A DNA stretch of 64,000 nucleotides. Source: Selenomonas ruminantium AC2024 (lineage in GTDB: Bacteria > Bacillota > Negativicutes > Selenomonadales > Selenomonadaceae). Every line of letters begins with the position of its first letter. Within the stretch, counting starts at the first letter, position 1. Where the stretch lies: contig NZ_JIAC01000001.1 of assembly GCF_000687995.1 (NCBI RefSeq), forward strand, positions 558,001 to 622,000, written 5' to 3'. A model generated the notes under the pieces. The model did not search any database and was not told the origin of the DNA. It was given only the letters and a program-made list of their open reading frames with translations. Shown here piece after piece: positions 50,439 through 58,332 of the stretch. The position numbers and the translations under genes were made by a program.

Positions 50439-51629
50439 ATGGATAATTTTACATTGGTCATTCCCTTGGAAGGAAAAATAGATTCGGTCAATGCCGCTGA
50501 AGTGGGGCGTAATATTGCCAAAAAACGGGCGGCACAGGAGCATCAGGTGGTAATCTTTGATGCGAAGAACCTGATGTTTATTTCGTCGGCAGGACTGCGG
50601 GTTATCATGCAGGTGGTCAAGGAGGAAAAAGTTCAAAAACATGAGCCGGTTTCCATGATAGAGGTTTCCAAGGAAGTGTACAATATCCTGGAAATGACGG
50701 GCTTTACGGAGTTTATGGAGGTACAGAAGGCTTATCGGGAAATTAGTCTGGAAGGCAGCGAGCTTATTGCGGAGGGCTTTTTTGGCAAGGTTTACCGGCT
50801 GGACGAGGAGACGATTGTCAAGGTATATGGGGAGGGCGAAGCCAGCATTCCCCTGATTAAGAGGGAGCATTCACGGGCCAAACAGGCCTTTGTCAAAGGG
50901 ATTCCCACGGCGATAGCCTATGATATTGTGCGGGTAGGCAATCAGTACGGTTCGGTGTTTGAGTTGCTGCAGGCCAGAAGTTTCAATGATTGGGCGCAGG
51001 AATATGAAGCGGATAGAGCGCAGCTCGATGAGCTCATGCAGCTCTATGTGGACTGTTTGAAGCAGGTTCATGCTACGGAAATGGAACGCGGCGTGCTGCC
51101 TATGGCCAGAGACAATATGCTGGAATCTTTGTCTGCGTTACAGGACTATCTGCCAGCGGAAATTCTTGAACGACTGCGGAAATTGTTGGCAGCCCTGCCG
51201 GATGATAACCATGTGGTTCATGGTGATTTTCAGATGAAAAATGTGCTGCTCTGCGATGGGGATCCCATGCTGATTGATATGGAAACCATGTGTACAGGTC
51301 AGCCCATCTTTGACTTGCAGGGGCTTTATGTGGCTTATAAATCCTTTACCGAGGACGAGCCGGATAATTCGATGGCCTTTTTGGGCCTCCGTATGGAAAC
51401 TGCAGATTACATCTGGCAGCGGATTATGGAGCTTTACTTTGGCACGCAGAACAAGGCGGTGCTCAGTGCCTTGGAGGACAAAATAAAAGTTGTGGCCAGC
51501 GTCCGGTTTTTAAGTCTGTTGACGACAACCGCGCTGAAAGAACATCCCCTTACGGAACTGCGCGTGAAGCATACCCGGGAGCATTTGCAGGAATTGTTGC
51601 TGCGGGTGGATTCCTTGAAGTTAAGGTGA
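50439..51629 (+). CDS. STAS domain fused to aminoglycoside-phosphotransferase-like kinase
   Basis: The 396-residue protein opens with an anti-sigma-factor-antagonist STAS domain (residues 1-105) with the phosphorylatable Ser in MFISSAGLRVI (Ser 50 expected). The rest is an APH/choline-kinase-like fold: GFFGKVYRL nucleotide loop, VKVYGEG Lys, HGDFQMKNVL (catalytic Asp 263) and LIDMET (metal Asp near 280). Such fusions resemble the TIGR02172-type family known from Fibrobacter. The SpoIIE phosphatase at 8950 could act on Ser 50; this is inference. A GTG-started RsiV-like gene follows after 14 bases, so they form an operon. Confidence 0.8.
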   Translation: MDNFTLVIPLEGKIDSVNAAEVGRNIAKKRAAQEHQVVIFDAKNLMFISSAGLRVIMQVVKEEKVQKHEPVSMIEVSKEVYNILEMTGFTEFMEVQKAYREISLEGSELIAEGFFGKVYRLDEETIVKVYGEGEASIPLIKREHSRAKQAFVKGIPTAIAYDIVRVGNQYGSVFELLQARSFNDWAQEYEADRAQLDELMQLYVDCLKQVHATEMERGVLPMARDNMLESLSALQDYLPAEILERLRKLLAALPDDNHVVHGDFQMKNVLLCDGDPMLIDMETMCTGQPIFDLQGLYVAYKSFTEDEPDNSMAFLGLRMETADYIWQRIMELYFGTQNKAVLSALEDKIKVVASVRFLSLLTTTALKEHPLTELRVKHTREHLQELLLRVDSLKLR

Positions 51630-51643
51630 ATGGAGGGAGATTG

Positions 51644-52864
51644 GTGAAGAAAACATTTCGTCTCAGCTTGCTGCTGGCCTTGTTGGTGGGGCTGCTGTCC
51701 CTGTCTGTTGTGGCCAGCGCCGCGCCTCGTGCTTTGGGTGGCTTTTCCAAGCAGATGCATCAAAAGTGCGAGACTGGCCGTGATGTCCGCGGGGAGCATG
51801 AACTGTTGCTTTCCAAGTGGGCAGGGCTGGCGGTGAATGCGGAAATTCGCCGCGATTATCCGCTTTTGGCAAAAGCCATTGAAAAAATCAACCAACGGGA
51901 ATGGCGGCGAATTCAGCAGGTGCAGGAGAAGCTGAAAGGTGAGGCCATCGCGTTCCGGCAAAATGATTTGAAGTACTATCATCCGCTGTCGTATGAATTT
52001 GATGTACAGATGCGGCGGGCGGATACCGTAGCGGTTAGTTTTTTGCAGCAGGAATACACGGGCAGCAGCGGTGTGCACGGCATGTATGCCTGGGAGGGTG
52101 TGAATCTCGACCCGCTGACCGGTGCGAATATTCCTTTGTCAGCGGTGGTGAAGGATAGGGAAGCCTTGGTCAAGACTATCTGCAAGCAGCTGCGGCAGGA
52201 TTATCCCCATAGCAGTTTTGACGGCTTGGAGGCCAAACTGCAAAAAGAAGCCTCAAGCGATACGCTCAACTGGACATTAGACCCGCGGGGGATTACCTTC
52301 TACTTCAATCCCTATGAGATTGCTTCCTATGCCGAAGGTCTGTTGATGGCTACGATTCTGTTCCGGGAACAGCCGGAGCTTTTCAACATAGCTTATCAGC
52401 AGACAGCGGCGGCCTATGCCCAGCCCTTTTCGGCTTATTATCCACTGACGACATCCCTAAAGGACAATGGCAAGCGGGATGTCATTGAAGTAGTGCAAAT
52501 GGATGGGGCAGTGCGTGTACGGCTTAATGGACAGGATACGGTAATAGCTGCTAATTTGACGGATTTGGAGCCCGTGCTAATCCATATGGAAGATGGACGG
52601 AACTATCTCTATATTGACGGCAACGGCAAGGACAGCGTGCGTCAGACACTGGTGGTGCAGCTGGGCGCAAAATCGGCCCGCTATATCAGCACTCTGCCTT
52701 ATTCCTTCCGCCATACCATCGCCGTAGCACCGGCGATGCAGGAGTATTGGAATTTCCTGACGAACCCCAACGGCTTCTATATTGACCGCAAGGGGGCCTT
52801 TACCTCGACTACGAAGACCGATATCTGTGCGGTTGGGGAAAAAGGAGAATTGACCTTCGGGTAA
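51644..52864 (+). CDS. Exported RsiV/DUF3298-like protein
   Basis: The 406-residue product has a signal peptide (cleavage near ASA-APRA) and a periplasmic part with YEFDVQMRRADTVAVSF, YTGSSGVHGMY, LDPLTGANIPLSAVV and PRGITFYFNPYEIASYAEG. These are the marks of DUF4163/DUF3298, the extracytoplasmic domain of RsiV and related proteins that bind cell-wall or lysozyme-like ligands. No transmembrane anti-sigma part is present. GTG at 51644 follows GGAGGG by 7 bases. Its pairing with the STAS-kinase is unusual and may link envelope state to partner switching. Confidence 0.75.
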   Translation: MKKTFRLSLLLALLVGLLSLSVVASAAPRALGGFSKQMHQKCETGRDVRGEHELLLSKWAGLAVNAEIRRDYPLLAKAIEKINQREWRRIQQVQEKLKGEAIAFRQNDLKYYHPLSYEFDVQMRRADTVAVSFLQQEYTGSSGVHGMYAWEGVNLDPLTGANIPLSAVVKDREALVKTICKQLRQDYPHSSFDGLEAKLQKEASSDTLNWTLDPRGITFYFNPYEIASYAEGLLMATILFREQPELFNIAYQQTAAAYAQPFSAYYPLTTSLKDNGKRDVIEVVQMDGAVRVRLNGQDTVIAANLTDLEPVLIHMEDGRNYLYIDGNGKDSVRQTLVVQLGAKSARYISTLPYSFRHTIAVAPAMQEYWNFLTNPNGFYIDRKGAFTSTTKTDICAVGEKGELTFG

Positions 52865-52869
52865 GATAA

Positions 52870-52917
52870 AAAAGTCCGATAAAATCAACATTGCGATGCT
52901 GATTTTATCGGACTTTT
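52870..52917. terminator. Bidirectional terminator between convergent operons
   Basis: AAAAGTCCGATAAAATCA and its exact complement (ending about 52917) around a 12-base loop. Confidence 0.9.
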
Positions 52918-52923
52918 GCTTTT

Positions 52924-55434
52924 TCAGCTTATGCCAAAACGCGATTGTGCTTCGTCTGCCAGTTTAGCATAGAGTTCCATGGCTTCGCCATGATGCTCCT
53001 TGATGTACTGCAGGTTATCCGCCTTTTCTTCCTCCGGCCCGTCACAGTAGGCGTGGCCTGCCATTTCCAATGCTTTGGCGGCTTCGGAGAGTTGGATGCC
53101 GCCGATGGAAAGAGCCGTGGATTTGAGGGCGTGGACGTGGGTGGTATAGTCGGCAATGTTGTCGGCGCTCAGGTCTTTTTCCAGCAGTTTTGTGACAGCT
53201 TTGCGGCGGGTGACGAACATGCTCAGGAATTTTTTCTGCATCTCCTCGTCGTTGCCGCAGTACTGCATGGCGGTGGGCAGGTCAATTTGCTGGTCAGCGG
53301 GGGTGGGGGAGGCAGTTTCGCCTGCTGCCTCGATTTTTTCGGGGGGCAGGTATTTTTGTACCATGTGCTCCAAGGTTTTGCCATCCACGGGTTTTGCTAG
53401 GTAGTCGTTAAAGCCTTTGGCGAGGAACATTTCCTTTACTCCTGCCACGGCATTGGCGGTCAGGGCGATAAAGGGCGTATGTTGGCAGGGAAAGTCGGTC
53501 ATGGTTTTAGCGCGCTGCAGGGTTTCGATGCCGTCCATTTCCGGCATCATATGGTCCAGGAACACGATGTCGTAGTGGTTTTGGGCAATCAGCTGCAGAC
53601 ATTCCTTGCCGGAAGTGGCTGTATGGATATGGACGCGGGTTTTCTCCAGCAGGCTTTCTACGACGGTGAGGTTCATGTCGTTGTCGTCAACCACCAGAAT
53701 ATGGGCCTGCGGGGCGGTGAAGCTTTCCTGATAGTTTTCTTCTTCCCGCAGGGCCGCTTCAATGCGGGTGTTGAAATCCCCGATGGGGTCATATTTTTCG
53801 ACTTGCTGAGGAATGCGAATGGTGAAGGTGCTGCCTTCGCCGTAAATGCTGTCCACGCTGATACTGCCCTGCATCATTTCCGTCAGTTTCACGGTGATGG
53901 CCAGCCCCAGTCCGGTGCCTTCGATATTGCGGTTTTTCTCGATGTCCAGCCGCTGGAATTTGGCGAAGAGTTTTTCCTTGTCCTCCTCGCGGATGCCAAT
54001 GCCCGTGTCCTGCGTGATGAATTCCAGTTCCAGCGTATCGTTTTCTGCCGTCCCCTGTGATTTGACGGTAAAGGTCACGGAGCCTTTGTGGGTGTATTTG
54101 ACGGCGTTGTTGAGGATATTCACGACCACCTGCCGCAGGCGCACTTCGTCGCCAATCAGGGCGTCGGGGATGTCCGGGTCAACGTTCATATGGAACGCCA
54201 GCCCCTTTTGCCCGGCTTTGTAGTGCACCATGTTGTAGACGTCGTTGAGTACAGAGCTAAGACTGTAGCTTACCGGCACAATCTCCATCTTGCCGGATTC
54301 GATTTTTGAAAAGTCCAAAATGTCGTTGATGATGGAGAGCAGAGTTTCTCCGGCACTTTTGACATTGAAGGCGTATTTTTTGAGCTTGCCGCTGGCCTCC
54401 CGCATAATCATCTCGTTCATGCCCAAGATGGCGTTGAGGGGCGTGCGGATTTCGTGGCTCATGTTGGCGAGAAAATCGCTCTTGGCCTGATTGGCCCGCA
54501 GGGCTTCGTCCCGGGCTTCCCGCAGGGCAGTGCTTTCCTCGGCGGCCACCTGATTGGTGAAGGCGTAGAGGATAAAGACGCAGAACAGCACGACCAAAAG
54601 GCCGAATACCCAGAGCACAATCAGATGGATATTGGTGATGCCGGTAACGACCGAGCGCCATTCCCGATAACCGATGGCGATGAAATTCGTATCAGGAATC
54701 GGAGAGGCGTAGAGTACATAATCTGCGTTGATTTTCGGGTCAAAGATGGCGGCTTCCTGGGCACTGTCCAATTTGGCCAGCAGTTGGTCAAGTCCCAGGG
54801 GGATGTCCTTGTCTGCATCGTAGAAGGGGCTGTCCGTGTAGTTTTCAAAGGGCACTACCACCTGCTGGGTGCGGGTATCGTAGAGCAGGATGTTTTCATC
54901 GTCCTTTTTGTCCGCAAACTGGAAGGGGGAGGATTTATCCCGGAGGGATGAGTTTGTGTGGAGTTTGCAGAGTACATAGCGGACGGTGTTTCCCTGATAG
55001 ACCGGCACCATGACCACCAGCCCTACATCTTTGTAGTAGCGCCAGCTGGGTTCCCCCTGCAGAGTGCGGGCACATTGCAGTCTGGCCTCGGCAGGCAGGG
55101 CTACGCCCCAGATACTCTGCCCGTGGATGTCCAACAGACCGCCCAGCTGTCCCTTGTCACTGATGGACTGGACGCCGTTGGCCGGGGTGATTTTTTCGGC
55201 GGCAATCAGGGTGGCGGTTTTGCTCAGCTCGGCGATTTCCGTCTGCAGCAGATTATGGTAGACGAAGGCGAGCAGTTCCCCCTGATGGGTGCTGAATTTC
55301 TCCACTTCCCGGTTCAGGGAGTCGTTCATCTTGCTCTGCAGGGCAAAGCCTATCAGTAGCAGGATGGCGAAGAAAATCATAAAACGTCCCAGCAGGTGCA
55401 GGGTGAATGTGAGTATGCGTTTATCTTGTTTCAA
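52924..55434 (-). CDS. Hybrid sensor kinase with receiver and HPt domains
   Basis: The 836-residue protein has helices at about 10-32 and 268-292 around an extracytoplasmic Cache-like domain, HisKA with the autophosphorylated His 327 (SHEIRTPLN), HATPase (N-box LNNAVKYTH, DTGIG, GTGLGL), a receiver with Asp 627 (VFLDHMMPEMDG) and an HPt with His 768 (HVHALKSTA). It can relay phosphate His-Asp-His, the last step likely to the stand-alone receiver at 57880. It is the last gene of the five-gene minus-strand operon and overlaps its predecessor by 14 bases. Confidence 0.88.
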   Translation of the reverse strand: MKQDKRILTFTLHLLGRFMIFFAILLLIGFALQSKMNDSLNREVEKFSTHQGELLAFVYHNLLQTEIAELSKTATLIAAEKITPANGVQSISDKGQLGGLLDIHGQSIWGVALPAEARLQCARTLQGEPSWRYYKDVGLVVMVPVYQGNTVRYVLCKLHTNSSLRDKSSPFQFADKKDDENILLYDTRTQQVVVPFENYTDSPFYDADKDIPLGLDQLLAKLDSAQEAAIFDPKINADYVLYASPIPDTNFIAIGYREWRSVVTGITNIHLIVLWVFGLLVVLFCVFILYAFTNQVAAEESTALREARDEALRANQAKSDFLANMSHEIRTPLNAILGMNEMIMREASGKLKKYAFNVKSAGETLLSIINDILDFSKIESGKMEIVPVSYSLSSVLNDVYNMVHYKAGQKGLAFHMNVDPDIPDALIGDEVRLRQVVVNILNNAVKYTHKGSVTFTVKSQGTAENDTLELEFITQDTGIGIREEDKEKLFAKFQRLDIEKNRNIEGTGLGLAITVKLTEMMQGSISVDSIYGEGSTFTIRIPQQVEKYDPIGDFNTRIEAALREEENYQESFTAPQAHILVVDDNDMNLTVVESLLEKTRVHIHTATSGKECLQLIAQNHYDIVFLDHMMPEMDGIETLQRAKTMTDFPCQHTPFIALTANAVAGVKEMFLAKGFNDYLAKPVDGKTLEHMVQKYLPPEKIEAAGETASPTPADQQIDLPTAMQYCGNDEEMQKKFLSMFVTRRKAVTKLLEKDLSADNIADYTTHVHALKSTALSIGGIQLSEAAKALEMAGHAYCDGPEEEKADNLQYIKEHHGEAMELYAKLADEAQSRFGIS

Positions 55435-56536
55435 TGATTTCCACTCCCTTCACCAGCCAGTCCATTTTTTCACGCAGGCTGTTGTTGGCGATGACTTCGC
55501 CCTCCTGACAGCGCACATGGCCGTCCCTGTCCACGATGTTGCCGGAGAATACGGGATAGCCCTGCAAAAGTTCCTGCCGGGCCCGCAGTACCAGCGCTTC
55601 TTCACGGGGGCTGAGATTCGGGGCCAGCCGCAGGGTAATCACATCATCCAGTATGCCCTGCCAGTAGACCTTGTTGGCAGTTTTATGGCCGTTGATGTGG
55701 AGCAGCTTGCCATAGACCTGCTGCCAGTCCGTTTCGATAGAGGCGAGGCAGTGCAGGGGTGTTTTTAGCCCTGCACTGTGGAAGTCGATGTAGTCGAGCC
55801 CCAAGGCGGCAGCTTCCTGCGCCGGATGCTGGGAGGCGGCAAAATAGGTAATCACATCGGCCCCTTCGTGTTTCAGGATATAGAGAGCCTTATTTTCCTT
55901 TTCGGGGGAAATCCACTGTCCCGTCCATTGAACGAGAATCCGGGCCTCCGGGCGCACCTTCAGCACGCCTAAGGCAAAGGCGTTGACATCCTGGCGGGTT
56001 TCCAGCGCAGGGAAGGGGGCCAGATAACCCACAATACCTGTCTGGCTGTGGAGTCCTGCGAGCATTCCCGCCAGATAGCGCACCTCGTAGTAGCGCATGG
56101 AGTAGTTGAACATGCGGTCGGAAATGGTCTCGCCTACGGAGTTGGCGTAGAATTCCACCTGCGGATAGCGGCGGGCAATGGCTTCCAGATTGTGCTGGTA
56201 GCCGGGGTTGGCCAGAAAGATTTTTTTGACCCCTTTGTTGACGAGGTTTTCAGTTACCCGGGCCAGGCTGTTGTCGTCGCTGTTCACATTGTCTTCGATA
56301 TAGAGGTTAAAACTCCGCTCGTTGCAGGCCTTTTGCAGCCCCTGTGCCATTTCTCTTGGCCAGCCCGGTGCATCTTTGGGGCTGGCAAGAATCAGGCCAA
56401 CTGCGTCCCGGCGCTCCCAGATGGCCGAACCAAAGTAGTTGATGGAGAGGAAGATGGCCAGACACAGCAGGAAGGCCTGCAGCAGGGCAAAGGCCACAAA
56501 GCGGCGTTTCAGCATATTATGACTGCTAAGCTTCAT
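55421..56536 (-). CDS. Membrane-anchored BMP/PnrA-type solute-binding protein
   Basis: The 371-residue product has an N-terminal helix (about 13-35) that lacks a proper lipobox and probably stays as an anchor. The rest matches the Bmp family (nucleoside or riboflavin-binding ABC receptors): APGWPREMAQGLQ, KGVKKIFLANPGYQHN, YEVRYLAGMLAG, GIVGYLAPFP, GADVITYFAASQHPAQEAA. No ABC permease or ATPase is nearby, so it more likely serves as a ligand sensor for the hybrid kinase. It overlaps both neighbours by 11-14 bases. Confidence 0.78.
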   Translation of the reverse strand: MKLSSHNMLKRRFVAFALLQAFLLCLAIFLSINYFGSAIWERRDAVGLILASPKDAPGWPREMAQGLQKACNERSFNLYIEDNVNSDDNSLARVTENLVNKGVKKIFLANPGYQHNLEAIARRYPQVEFYANSVGETISDRMFNYSMRYYEVRYLAGMLAGLHSQTGIVGYLAPFPALETRQDVNAFALGVLKVRPEARILVQWTGQWISPEKENKALYILKHEGADVITYFAASQHPAQEAAALGLDYIDFHSAGLKTPLHCLASIETDWQQVYGKLLHINGHKTANKVYWQGILDDVITLRLAPNLSPREEALVLRARQELLQGYPVFSGNIVDRDGHVRCQEGEVIANNSLREKMDWLVKGVEIIETR

Positions 56537-57869
56537 GGGGGTGCGCCTCCTCCCGCCGGTCTTCTTCCTGCGTCAGCAGGTTGAAAATGATGACAAAGGG
56601 GGTGTAGACCACGATATCAAGGCTCAGCCATACGAGCTGCAGCACGGCCCCCATCACATCACCGGTGGCCAGCCAGCCCTGCAGCAGCACGGGGGCGGTG
56701 GATTCCACCGTATAGCGGAACAGGGGGACAATGCCCCAGTGAATGGCCAGCCAGCCCACCAATACATTGAGCATGGGCGCCAATAGATATGGCACGAGGA
56801 ACATGGGATTGAGGACGATGGGCAGGGCAAAGAGGAAGGGCTCGTTGATGGAGAGCAGCATGAGGGGAAAACAGTAGGCTGACAGCCGCCGCAGTTTTCT
56901 GCGGGAGGCAAAGACCCAGACGGAAATCGCCAGCCCTAAGAGGGAGATGGAGGTGGCGTCAAAGAATTCAGCGGTAAAGATGAATTTGCCGCCAGTAAGC
57001 TCGTTGGCCGTTTGGGCCGGTACATAGAAGGCTTCGCTCCAGAAACAGGTGAGGCTGTTGCCGTTGAGGCCTAGCCACCAGAGCAGGCGGCGGATGAGTT
57101 CGTAGCCGATGGCCAGAGCGGGGCTTTGGGCGATGTTTTCATGGATAGCATTGGCCAGCAGGGTGGGCAGGGACAGCAGGGCGCTTTCGATGGATATCCA
57201 GCCAAAAGCAGTGAACAAAGAGGCCAGCAGAGTGAAGCTCAGAGGCAGCAGAAGTTTCAGGGATACGGCCATTTCATGGGGCAGTCCGGGTACTACCGAC
57301 AGCTGCCAGAATTTCAGCTGGGAGAGGCGGCTGAACATGAGCGTGCTGAAGGTCGCGATGAGTAGCGCCAGAAAAAAGCCACGCACGGCAAAGTACAGGG
57401 CGAGTTCATGGGAACTGCCCGGAAAGGCGGTGATTAAAAAGAGATAGGCCGATACGGTGCAGATAAGGGCAAGGTATTTATTCCCCTGCCAAAGGTCTGC
57501 CAGTTTTACGGTCAGTACCATGGCAAAGAGCAGGGAGTTCAGGATATTGGTGACTTCTAGATACTCTTTGATTTGGTTCCCCAAGGCAAAGAAGGCGGAT
57601 TCACGGTAGGCCTGGTCATGGAGTCCGCCGGTCAGGATACTGCCCAGCCCCAGCCAGTCTTCGCCCAGCAGGGGGCCGTTGGGATTGCAGAGCAGATAGC
57701 CGGTCATATGGATGAGCGTCAGCAGGATAATGACCGGCATCATCAGGCAGAAGGATTCCCGAATGGCCTTGAGGTATGCAATTTTGCGCAGGCGGCGGCT
57801 CAGGGGGATGATGATACCGTCCAAAAGACCGCCCCGCTGGCTATAATCTTGCTCGTTATGACCGCCCAT
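56526..57869 (-). CDS. PTS EIIC-like membrane protein (lactose/cellobiose class) in a sensory operon
   Basis: The 447-residue protein has about ten membrane helices and the EIIC motif NEPFLFALPIVLNPMFLVP near 340-360. No EIIA or EIIB domain is fused or encoded in the operon. In transport-active members of this class the sugar site includes a His in a W-x-x-GIHG stretch; here the matching stretch reads WWLGLNGNS, with Asn instead. The Glu of NEP is kept. Placed between a receiver and a binding protein, it may be a membrane receptor or scaffold rather than a PTS transporter. Confidence 0.72.
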   Translation of the reverse strand: MGGHNEQDYSQRGGLLDGIIIPLSRRLRKIAYLKAIRESFCLMMPVIILLTLIHMTGYLLCNPNGPLLGEDWLGLGSILTGGLHDQAYRESAFFALGNQIKEYLEVTNILNSLLFAMVLTVKLADLWQGNKYLALICTVSAYLFLITAFPGSSHELALYFAVRGFFLALLIATFSTLMFSRLSQLKFWQLSVVPGLPHEMAVSLKLLLPLSFTLLASLFTAFGWISIESALLSLPTLLANAIHENIAQSPALAIGYELIRRLLWWLGLNGNSLTCFWSEAFYVPAQTANELTGGKFIFTAEFFDATSISLLGLAISVWVFASRRKLRRLSAYCFPLMLLSINEPFLFALPIVLNPMFLVPYLLAPMLNVLVGWLAIHWGIVPLFRYTVESTAPVLLQGWLATGDVMGAVLQLVWLSLDIVVYTPFVIIFNLLTQEEDRREEAHPHEA

Positions 57870-57879
57870 AATTTACTCC

Positions 57880-58320
57880 TTAGAGTCCCAGGTTATCCAA
57901 TGCCTTAAAGATATCGTTGACCTCCGGATTTTTGATGGGCGGGAAAATCTGCTTTTCCACCCGGGTGATGAGGTCGGCGGGGATAAAGGGTTTTTTTACA
58001 TAGTCTGCGATTTTGAGCTGGCTGGCCTTGACGATGGTTTCTCTGTCGGCGGCAGCGGTGAGGAAGATAACCTTCATATCGGCGTAGTCGGGATTTTTCC
58101 GAATGACCGAGAGCGTCTGCAGACCATCCATGCCGGGCATGGCGATGTCGAGCAGGATTAAGTCAATGGCCCCCTGCCGCTTTTGCAGGATGTTCAGGCA
58201 GTCAGAGCCGCTGGTGGTGGTCAGAATTTCGGCCCGCACCTTCATTTCCAAGATGCTTTTGGCCATGGCGATATTCATTTCATCATCATCAACGACTAAA
58301 ATAACGGGTAATTTACTCAT
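57880..58320 (-). CDS. Stand-alone receiver-domain response regulator
   Basis: The 146-residue protein is a CheY-like receiver: acidic pocket DDDE at 11-14, phosphoacceptor Asp 58 (LILLDIAMPGMDG), TAAADRE and KKPF Lys near 110. A tail of about 20 residues follows and no output domain is present. It probably accepts phosphate from the HPt domain encoded three genes later. The ATG at 58320 lies 12 bases after the upstream stop. Confidence 0.85.
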   Translation of the reverse strand: MSKLPVILVVDDDEMNIAMAKSILEMKVRAEILTTTSGSDCLNILQKRQGAIDLILLDIAMPGMDGLQTLSVIRKNPDYADMKVIFLTAAADRETIVKASQLKIADYVKKPFIPADLITRVEKQIFPPIKNPEVNDIFKALDNLGL

Positions 58321-58332
58321 GGTTTTTCCTCC

